Assembly (NCBI GenBank): GCA_035528995.1
Contig: DATKXO010000387.1
Location: forward strand, 1 to 14,794
Length of the DNA: 14,794 nucleotides
From: DATKXO01 sp035528995
GTDB taxonomy: Bacteria > Planctomycetota > Phycisphaerae > UBA1845
Direction of reading: 5' to 3'
In this document: piece after piece, positions 6,725-12,305 of the stretch
How the letters are laid out: each line of letters opens with the position of its first letter
Numbering within the stretch: the stretch's first letter is position 1
The notes under the pieces: model-generated
The model's input: the letters and a program-made list of their open reading frames with translations, nothing else
Databases searched by the model: none
Told to the model about the DNA's origin: nothing
Translations under genes and position numbers: made by a program

Positions 6725-7434
6725 TCAATCTCCAATCGCCGGGTCCGATGATTGACCGGTTCCGCCTCCAGACCCAACAATGCCATGACCTCCGCCGGTC
6801 GGGCCAGGGTGCCGCCCGTGACCGAAAGCTCCATCTCCACGCCGCCGTCATCGACGGCGACCCGCTTCAGGCACGGCCGGAGGTCCACTTCTTTGGCTCG
6901 ACCACTTTTCGGGTTGGTTCGTTGGACCGGGAGGGTCACGGCACCCAGCAGAGCGGCGGCGCGATCTTCGATCGCGGAGGGATCCTGGACGGGGAGGTTG
7001 ACCCGGTAAGTAACGCTCACCGGCACACAGCGCTCACCCGGCGCTAACCTTCGCGCACGGATCAGCGTGATCCCCTGGGGAACCTGGGCCTGCAAGCGGC
7101 GAAGCGCCTCCTCTTCGGCGAGCGGCTCGGCCAATTCGAGCACGAGGCGCTCGGCATTCGAGGCGATCCCAACCGGTCGCGGCAGGGGGATTGACATTCG
7201 CGGGTGAGGGTTGAACCCCTCGGAGTAGCGAACCGCCACTCGCCCCCGCACGGCGGCCCGAGCGAAGAGCCGGACCGTGTCCAGGTGGGCCAGAAAGCGG
7301 ACGTCGCCCTCTACGGAGAAGTCAATCGCCTGTCGGTGTTGCTCCGGCGGTCGGATCACTCCATATTTCGCAGTACCCAGCGTTCGTTCCGTCGCCCTCC
7401 CGGGCCGGTTCTGCCCCGGTCCGGTCGAGCCCAA
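6715..7434 (-). CDS. DUF2344 / TIGR03936 radical SAM-linked protein
   Basis: The product is 239 residues from the TTG at 7434. The conserved core begins at about residue 36 with AIDFSVEGDVRFLAHLDT, followed by RVAVRYSEGFNPHPRMSIPLP and later TNPKSGRAKEVDLRP. These are the signatures of the TIGR03936 family, which is usually fused to or encoded beside a B12-binding radical SAM protein (TIGR03960 type) and upstream of RNase G/E. Its biochemical role is unknown; a partner in RNA or ribosome modification has been suggested by context. The start is uncertain: the first 35 residues look unconserved, the TTG has only a weak GGA close by, and a GTG at 7357-7359 is an alternative. The gene lies 21 nt after the Enzyme I stop in the same reading frame, and its TAA overlaps the RNase E/G start. 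No radical SAM gene is present in this window. Confidence 0.85.
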   Translation of the reverse strand: MGSTGPGQNRPGRATERTLGTAKYGVIRPPEQHRQAIDFSVEGDVRFLAHLDTVRLFARAAVRGRVAVRYSEGFNPHPRMSIPLPRPVGIASNAERLVLELAEPLAEEEALRRLQAQVPQGITLIRARRLAPGERCVPVSVTYRVNLPVQDPSAIEDRAAALLGAVTLPVQRTNPKSGRAKEVDLRPCLKRVAVDDGGVEMELSVTGGTLARPAEVMALLGLEAEPVNHRTRRLEIEWQ

Positions 7435-7455
7435 TTCCGTCTGCGCCCCGCCCGA

Positions 7456-9198
7456 TCAGATCGGGTCGTCGGGCAGCAGCTTTCGCGTTTCGTCACGCAG
7501 GTAGTTGGTCACCTGCCGTTCCGTCTCGAAGGTCAGGGCTCGCTTGGCCACACGCTCCCCGTGGGAAATCGTGGTCAGGCGAACCAGCTTCTTGATTTCG
7601 GGGGCGTTGCCCGGGGCCATTGAAAACGACCGCAGCCCCAGCCCAAGAAGCAGCAGCGTGTACAGCGGTTCTCCCGCCACCTCACCACACAGACTAACCT
7701 CAACCCCGGTGCGGTTACAAGTGCGGATCACGGTTCGCAGGCACCGCAGCACCGCCGGATGGCAACTGTTGTAATACCGGGACACCCGCTCGTTGCCCCG
7801 GTCCACGGCCAGCAGGTACTGCACCAGGTCGTTGGTCCCGATGCTCATGAAGTCCACTTCGCTGGCGAAGGCCTCGCACTGCATGGCCGCCGCCGGCGTC
7901 TCCACCATCATCCCCACCGGCAGGTTCCGCTCGAACCCCACTCCTTCCTCTTCCAGGTCCTCCATCGCGTCGCGCAGGGTCATCTTCGCCTGCCGCAGCT
8001 CCATCAGGGACACGATCAGCGGGAACATCAGCCGCACGTTGCCCAGCACCGAGGCCCGCAGAATGGCCCGCAGTTGGGTCTTGAACATGTCCAGGTTCCG
8101 CAGGCTGTAGCGGATCGAGCGCAGTCCCAGCATCGGGTTCGGTTCCGGTTCGTAGATCTTCTCCTGCGTGTATTTGTCCGCTCCCAGGTCAAAGGTGCGG
8201 ATGGTGACCGGCCGCCCCCCGGCCCCGGCGATGGCGCTGCGGTAGGCCTGGTATTGCTCCTCCTCGGACGGCTCGGTCGTCCGCCCCAGAAACAGGAATT
8301 CCGTCCGATACAGGCCCACCCCGTCGGCGCCCTTCTCGACGCATTTGGCCGCTTCTTCCGGAAACTCGATGTTCCCCAGCAGCTGGATCCGGCTTCCGTC
8401 CCGAGTGACGGCCTCCAGATCGCGGAGGTGGTCCAGCTCATCCGTCAGGCGAACGAAGCTGCGTTCCTGAGCTCGGTACTCGGCCAGCGTCGTCTCGTCC
8501 GGGTCCACGATCACCAGCTGGTTGCTGCCGTCCACGATGACCAGGTCGCCGCCGCTGATCCGCGTGGAAATGTCATTCAGGCCGATGACCGCCGGCCGCC
8601 CCAGGGCCCGCAACAGAATCGCCGTGTGCGAAGTCGGTCCGCCCACGTCCAGGGCCAGCCCCACCACCTTGGTCGATGCCAGGTTCGCCACCTGGGAGGG
8701 GGAGAGATCATGTGCGACCAGCACGATCGGCGTGGTCAGGTGGGCCAGGTCCTCGCGCTTCTCCCCCAGGATGTGCCGCAACAGGCGACGCTCGATGTCC
8801 TGAACGTCGCGGACCCGCTCGGCCAACAGCGGGTCGGTCATCCGCAGGAATCGCTGCTGCTGGTGACGCATCACCGTGCTGGTGGCATACGCGGCCGCGT
8901 GGCGCTTCTTCTTGATCAGCGACTCGATTTCGCTTCGCAGGCGGGCGTCGTTCAGAACCCCGATGTGCCAGCGGAAGACGGCGGCGGTGTCCTGGCCCGC
9001 TCGATCGGCCAGGTCCTCGGTTTGCCGTTCCAGCTCCACGATTGCGGTGTGAACCGCCGTGTCCAGCAGAGTCAGCTCGTCGGCGACCTTCTCTCGCGGC
9101 ACGGTCCGGTAGGGGATGCGGACGTCTTCGGCGACCAGCACGACGGCGTCGGCCACCGCCACTCCCGATGCCACCGCCTTGCCGGTAAAGAGCTCCAT
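7456..9198 (-). CDS. ptsI: Phosphoenolpyruvate-protein phosphotransferase (PTS Enzyme I)
   Basis: The product is 580 residues, the usual length for a plain Enzyme I; there is no GAF domain as in the EI-Ntr form. It takes phosphate from PEP onto a His and passes it to HPr in the cytoplasm. Domains in order are an N-terminal HPr-binding helical part, the phosphohistidine swivel domain with GGPTSHTAILLRALG (His191), and the C-terminal PEP-binding barrel. Expected catalytic residues are all visible: Arg298 (GLYRTEFLF), Arg334 (TIRTFDLGADK), Glu433 (MVETPAA), Asp457 (GTNDLVQY) and Cys504 (SLCGEVAG). ATG 9198 is preceded by a modest GGTG. The HPr gene lies 73 nt upstream and the EIIA and hpf genes beyond it. 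No IIB/IIC genes are in the window, so a regulatory chain is more likely than sugar uptake. Confidence 0.95.
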   Translation of the reverse strand: MELFTGKAVASGVAVADAVVLVAEDVRIPYRTVPREKVADELTLLDTAVHTAIVELERQTEDLADRAGQDTAAVFRWHIGVLNDARLRSEIESLIKKKRHAAAYATSTVMRHQQQRFLRMTDPLLAERVRDVQDIERRLLRHILGEKREDLAHLTTPIVLVAHDLSPSQVANLASTKVVGLALDVGGPTSHTAILLRALGRPAVIGLNDISTRISGGDLVIVDGSNQLVIVDPDETTLAEYRAQERSFVRLTDELDHLRDLEAVTRDGSRIQLLGNIEFPEEAAKCVEKGADGVGLYRTEFLFLGRTTEPSEEEQYQAYRSAIAGAGGRPVTIRTFDLGADKYTQEKIYEPEPNPMLGLRSIRYSLRNLDMFKTQLRAILRASVLGNVRLMFPLIVSLMELRQAKMTLRDAMEDLEEEGVGFERNLPVGMMVETPAAAMQCEAFASEVDFMSIGTNDLVQYLLAVDRGNERVSRYYNSCHPAVLRCLRTVIRTCNRTGVEVSLCGEVAGEPLYTLLLLGLGLRSFSMAPGNAPEIKKLVRLTTISHGERVAKRALTFETERQVTNYLRDETRKLLPDDPI

Positions 9199-9271
9199 CT
9201 CGCATTCACCAGTGTGTCAGGATGCCGGCCCCTCGATGCGACCGGCCCGCCGGCGTCTGGCTCGGCAAAGG

Positions 9272-9556
9272 CTATTCTTCCCCAAACCCGTCCGCGACCA
9301 GTTGGGCCAGGGCCTCCACCATCTCCTCCGCGTCGAAGCCGGTCGCCGTAAGGTGCAGCAGCGTGCCTTTCGGGGCTTCCAGCAGCATCATTTCCATGGG
9401 GCTCTTGCCGTCCACCTTCTCCGTGGTCTTGTGCACGCTGATCGACGCGCTGAATTCGCTGGCCAGGTCCACGAACTTCATCACCGGGCGGGCATGGAGA
9501 CCCTGCCGGTTCAAGATCTCAACAACCCGTTCGACGGTTTTCGGGGCGTGGTCCAC
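9272..9556 (-). CDS. ptsH: HPr phosphocarrier protein
   Basis: The product is 94 residues (typical HPr is 85-95) and relays phosphate from Enzyme I to EIIA. The active site is GLHARPVMKF, with His21 and Arg23. The regulatory serine loop is GKSPMEMMLL with Ser52, equivalent to Ser46 in Gram-positive HPr, where HPr kinase acts; no hprK is visible here. The GTG start at 9554-9556 has GAGG 5 nt upstream. The N-terminus is about six residues longer than in E. coli HPr, so a slightly later start is possible. It lies 42 nt after the EIIA stop and 73 nt before Enzyme I, in the same unit. Confidence 0.93.
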   Translation of the reverse strand: MDHAPKTVERVVEILNRQGLHARPVMKFVDLASEFSASISVHKTTEKVDGKSPMEMMLLEAPKGTLLHLTATGFDAEEMVEALAQLVADGFGEE

Positions 9557-9598
9557 ACCGACCTCGAGCGCGCGTCACAGGTGGTTGACTCGGCCGCG

Positions 9599-10072
9599 TC
9601 AACCGCCGGCCGACTCGTCCGCCTCCGCGATCAGCTCCGCGATCTTCTCCCGCGTGTCCGCCTGCCGCAGGAAACGCCGGAAGTTGACCTCGCGCAGGTG
9701 GCGGAAGATCTTCTCCATCGCCGCCAAGTGGGGGTCCGGGTCTGTCTTGGGACTCAACAACAGGACGACGGTGTATACCGGTGCTCGGTCCAGTGCGGCG
9801 AAATCGATCCCGTGGCTCGAACGTCCCACCGTGGCCACCGTCTCGGTGACCGCGTCGTGCTTCACGTGTGGAACAGCCACGCCCTTGCCGAACCCCGTAC
9901 TGCCCTGGTTCTCGCGGTAGATGACCGCCTGGGCGATCCCGTCCATCCGGGAGGGGTCCACGGCACCGTGGGCGGCCAGCGAACTCACCAATTCCCGGAT
10001 CACCCCGTTGCGATCCGTCGCCTCCAACTCGGGGATGATCGCGTCGGTATTCACAAAGTCGATCAGTCTCAT
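9599..10072 (-). CDS. PTS EIIA domain protein (fructose/nitrogen-regulatory type)
   Basis: The product is 157 residues, a single EIIA domain of the PF00359 (mannitol/fructose/Ntr) class. The phosphorylated His is His69 in GKGVAVPHVKHD, close to the PtsN His73 context, and a second conserved His sits in DPHLAAMEKIF (His115). Length and lack of attached IIB/IIC match PtsN-like regulators, which change partner proteins by their phosphorylation state. ATG 10072 has a GGGGAG about 10 nt upstream. It lies between hpf and HPr. In proteobacteria hpf and ptsN are also neighbours (rpoN-hpf-ptsN), so the pairing is old or convergent. I leave the symbol blank because orthology to ptsN cannot be shown by eye. 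Confidence 0.9.
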   Translation of the reverse strand: MRLIDFVNTDAIIPELEATDRNGVIRELVSSLAAHGAVDPSRMDGIAQAVIYRENQGSTGFGKGVAVPHVKHDAVTETVATVGRSSHGIDFAALDRAPVYTVVLLLSPKTDPDPHLAAMEKIFRHLREVNFRRFLRQADTREKIAELIAEADESAGG

Positions 10073-10107
10073 TGGGCTGTGTCTCCCCGCCCAAGTGGCT
10101 CCGGCCT

Positions 10108-10437
10108 TTAGGGCGTTTCGAACTTGTCCGTACCCTTGGCCGGGTGCTTCCGGTTCCGGAAGCGTTCCTTGTGTCTTCGTAGCTGTCGTTCCAATTTGTC
10201 CACGATCAGGTCGATCAGCGCAAACGTGTCCGGCCCCGCTTCGTGGGCGATGAAGTGGTTCTTGCCGTCAGCCGAGACGATCATGTCCACCGTGAAGTCG
10301 TCGCCCTCCTGGTCCAGGATCACCTCGATCGCTTGAACCCGGTCGTAGAACCTCGGCAGCTTGCCGGCCTTGTCGGCGGCGTAGGCCTTCACCTCGTCCG
10401 TCACCCTCACGTGTCGCCCGGTCACTGAGATCTGCAC
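10108..10437 (-). CDS. hpf: Ribosome hibernation promoting factor, short form (HPF/RaiA family)
   Basis: The product is 109 residues with an S30AE fold, starting MQISVTGRHVRVTDEVKAY and continuing with KLPRFYDRV, DFTVDMIVSADGK, HFIAHEAGPDTFALID and KLERQLRRHKER. It binds the small ribosomal subunit in the mRNA/tRNA channel and silences idle ribosomes. It lacks the extra C-terminal dimerisation domain of long HPF, so it is the short type (E. coli HPF is 95, RaiA 113 residues). The GTG start at 10437 is fixed by AGGAGG 7 nt upstream, which directly follows the TGA of the DUF502 gene. Next downstream is the EIIA gene at 35 nt. Confidence 0.93.
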   Translation of the reverse strand: MQISVTGRHVRVTDEVKAYAADKAGKLPRFYDRVQAIEVILDQEGDDFTVDMIVSADGKNHFIAHEAGPDTFALIDLIVDKLERQLRRHKERFRNRKHPAKGTDKFETP

Positions 10438-10444
10438 CGCTCAA

Positions 10445-10450
10445 CCTCCT
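10445..10450 (-). promoter_or_regulatory. Perfect Shine-Dalgarno site for hpf
   Basis: AGGAGG on the minus strand, 7 nt before the GTG at 10437. Its first A is the last base of the DUF502 stop codon (TGA then GGAGG). Full-consensus ribosome sites are otherwise rare in this window, suggesting hpf is translated strongly from the shared message. Confidence 0.75.
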
Positions 10451-11388
10451 CACTCCTGATCGCGGATGCCTTCCCCATCCTCGGTGATGGGTCCGGCCGT
10501 CGCCCTCTCCAGCATCTCCCGGGTTGGCCTGATCACGCCGCCGCTGATGGTATAGCGCAGAACCTCATCCATCGAGAGCGCCAAATCGACCACGTCTCTC
10601 TTGGCGGCCGTGATCACGTACCCCGTCACCGGCGTCGGCGAACTGGGTATAAAGATGGTGATCAGCTCCTCTCCGGCCGCATCCTGCACCGTTTTCAGGG
10701 GGGGGCCGGTCACCAGGCCCACTGACCAGAGCCCCTTTCGGGGGTATTGCACGGCCACCACGCCTGAAAACTGAAGCTGCCGATCAGTGAACAGAAAATC
10801 GGTGACCTGCTTGATGTTCGGGTAAATCGCACGAATGAGCGGCACCCGGAATATGGCATTCTCGACCAGGTGCCATGTAGTGCGCCCGATCAGACTGGCC
10901 AGGAACAAGCCGACGAAATATACCAGAATGATCGCGATCAGGAAACCGAGCAGGTGCAGCCTGTACCGCCTGAACGCGATCGTCCACAGGGCCAGATTGC
11001 AGGCCCGCTTCGCCGCTCGGCGCTCCTGATCGGTCGCGTTGCCGTACGCCGGCGTCGTGGGGTCCGCTGCCGGATGGGTCACCACCTTGTACTCGACCGT
11101 CATCTGGCGACCGCGACTGTCCCACTCGTTGAGCGGAGTGCCGTACTTGAGGGCGTCCTCCGGCTCCGCGAAGGCCGGCGGGCCGCTGGTCGCAAACAGC
11201 AGCACCATGCCCCGCGTGATGTGACGACCAAGATGCTGGTCGATCAGGTTGTAGGCCCAAATCAGGATCGCTATCGTCAGCAGCGTGGGCAGCAGCGCCG
11301 CCAAGCCCCTGATAAAGAAACGCTTAAAATCGTCAAAAGGAGCTTCTTGAGGGCCCTTGTTTCGGAACTCGTGCGGGCGATGGTCCAA
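10450..11388 (-). CDS. DUF502 family membrane protein with an enlarged first loop
   Basis: The product is 312 residues in the inner membrane. TM1 is at about 27-46 (LAALLPTLLTIAILIWAYNL, followed by IDQHLG) and TM2 at about 145-168 (LLGFLIAIILVYFVGLFLAS). DUF502 (PF04367) marks follow: RVPLIRAIYPNIKQVTDFLF (182-201), TIFIPSSPTPVTGYV (247-261) and a C-terminal YTISGGVIRPT. The family's role is unknown. The stretch between TM1 and TM2 is about 100 residues, longer than in common DUF502 proteins of about 200 residues, and contains WDSRGRQMTVEYKVV and an Arg-rich segment. The start is TTG 11388 with GAGAG upstream; the first in-frame Met (about residue 60) would delete TM1. It heads the long minus-strand series, 12 nt ahead of hpf. 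Confidence 0.85.
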   Translation of the reverse strand: MDHRPHEFRNKGPQEAPFDDFKRFFIRGLAALLPTLLTIAILIWAYNLIDQHLGRHITRGMVLLFATSGPPAFAEPEDALKYGTPLNEWDSRGRQMTVEYKVVTHPAADPTTPAYGNATDQERRAAKRACNLALWTIAFRRYRLHLLGFLIAIILVYFVGLFLASLIGRTTWHLVENAIFRVPLIRAIYPNIKQVTDFLFTDRQLQFSGVVAVQYPRKGLWSVGLVTGPPLKTVQDAAGEELITIFIPSSPTPVTGYVITAAKRDVVDLALSMDEVLRYTISGGVIRPTREMLERATAGPITEDGEGIRDQE

Positions 11389-11454
11389 TGTCGGCTCTCT
11401 GATCCCAGGCGCTCAAGTCCCCGCATATGCCGCCACACTGCGTAGTCCGAATGG

Positions 11455-11483
11455 AATGTAGGGGCCGGCGCCGCTAACGTCAA
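11455..11483 (-). promoter_or_regulatory. Sigma70-like promoter of the DUF502-hpf-PTS operon
   Basis: On the minus strand TTGACG (11483-11478; 5/6), a 17-nt spacer and TACATT (11460-11455; 4/6). A start near 11448 gives a leader of about 60 nt before the TTG at 11388. It sits back-to-back with the plus-strand promoter candidate at 11488. Confidence 0.5.
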
Positions 11484-11487
11484 CTGG

Positions 11488-11516
11488 TTGCCCGCCCGCG
11501 CCGACCCCCCTATCGT
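11488..11516 (+). promoter_or_regulatory. Sigma70-like promoter candidate for the 192-residue protein
   Basis: TTGCCC (11488-11493), 17-nt spacer, TATCGT (11511-11516); 4/6 at each box. The predicted start near 11523 leaves about 35 nt, including a GAAGGAAG ribosome site, before ATG 11558. Confidence 0.4.
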
Positions 11517-11557
11517 AGCTTACCTGGCCCTGGAATGGTCCGAGAAGGAAGCTCCAC

Positions 11558-12136
11558 ATGGATCCCCTGCAAGCGCGCCAGCGATGGGGTCGCGCGGTCG
11601 GCCCCACCCTTTCCGCCGGGGCGCTACTGGCCATATGCATCGGCTTGGCGGGCACTCTCGTCCGGACCAGGGGTTTAGGCGACCGCGTCCGGATCGACGG
11701 CTGGGCGATCAGCTTCCGTCCGCCTCGGGGCTGGGAGGCGGTCGCGCCGCCGCAGGATGCGTACGGGGCCGTGGTGATCTACCGCAGCCAGGACAGCCGG
11801 GGCCACTTCCGAGAGGTGCGCATCAGCCGCCAGCGGAACCCTGATCGCCTGTCGCCCCTCCGGATCTGCGAGTCTCTGTTGGACCAGCGACTGGGCCCGC
11901 TCGCCCGGTTTGTCCGTTCTCCGATCGGGCTGGAGCGGCGACCGCTCGGCCACTTGCCCGGTGCTCGATGCAGTATCGTCCAGCCGCGGGGGTGGTACCT
12001 GCACGTCGCAGGGCTGGTGCGTGACGATGGGGTGGCTGAGGCGTACCTGCTGGAGTTGCGCTCGGACACACCCCTCGAGCAGCGAGACCTGAGCTTAGGC
12101 GATGCTCTGGCCCAATCTGTTCGGCCCGCTGAGTAG
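11558..12136 (+). CDS. Membrane-anchored hypothetical protein
   Basis: The product is 192 residues and I do not recognise it. One N-terminal membrane segment (about 16-35, LSAGALLAICIGLAGTLV) anchors a soluble part that is probably outside the cytoplasm. The soluble part opens with IDGWAISFRPPRGWEAV, has alternating hydrophobic strands (AVVIYRSQ, FREVRISRQ, WYLHVAGLV, EAYLLELRS) and two Cys (104, 138) that could pair. The strand-rich layout and the ISFxxPxGW opening recall small beta-sheet lipoprotein-like domains such as DUF1795/PsbP types, but that is only a resemblance. ATG 11558 has a good GAAGGAAG about 6 nt upstream. It is divergent from the DUF502/PTS operon and ends 40 nt before a hairpin, so it is probably a single-gene unit. 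Confidence 0.7.
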   Translation: MDPLQARQRWGRAVGPTLSAGALLAICIGLAGTLVRTRGLGDRVRIDGWAISFRPPRGWEAVAPPQDAYGAVVIYRSQDSRGHFREVRISRQRNPDRLSPLRICESLLDQRLGPLARFVRSPIGLERRPLGHLPGARCSIVQPRGWYLHVAGLVRDDGVAEAYLLELRSDTPLEQRDLSLGDALAQSVRPAE

Positions 12137-12176
12137 GCCGTTACAGACGACCGGTCAACGAAAGCGTCGCCGCACC

Positions 12177-12201
12177 GCGCAGGGCGAGTGAGCGCCCGCG
12201 C
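12177..12201 (+). terminator. GC-rich hairpin after the 192-residue protein gene
   Basis: GCGC-A-GGGCG (12177-12186) pairs with CGCCC-GCGC (12193-12201), 9 bp with one bulged A and a 6-nt loop (AGTGAG). No real T-run follows (CGGTGGTCCTTCTTCC), so it would be a weak or factor-assisted terminator. It sits 40 nt past the stop codon. Confidence 0.4.
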
Positions 12202-12237
12202 CGGTGGTCCTTCTTCCGACCGGGTGCCCCGGCCGCT

Positions 12238-12247
12238 GCAACGTTGC
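12238..12247. promoter_or_regulatory. Perfect 10-bp palindrome upstream of the exporter gene (possible operator)
   Basis: GCAACGTTGC reads the same on both strands and lies 59 nt before the exporter start codon, in a position where a repressor could sit. CG-centred palindromes of this type are used by several regulator families, but a single 10-bp site in GC-rich DNA can be chance. Confidence 0.25.
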
Positions 12248-12305
12248 GCACAGCTCGGCCTGGCGCACAGTTTCACTGCCTCCGCCCCTGGCATAGCATG
12301 CTCGC

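Noticed and set aside
9205..9250. Repeated GCCGGC blocks between HPr and Enzyme I genes that could form a hairpin
   Set aside because: GCCGGC is self-complementary and common in GC-rich DNA; only 5-6 bp pair over a long loop and no T-run follows.
7759..9351. 530-codon open frame antisense to Enzyme I
   Set aside because: Gln/His/Val-rich antisense shadow; all Enzyme I catalytic motifs lie on the other strand.
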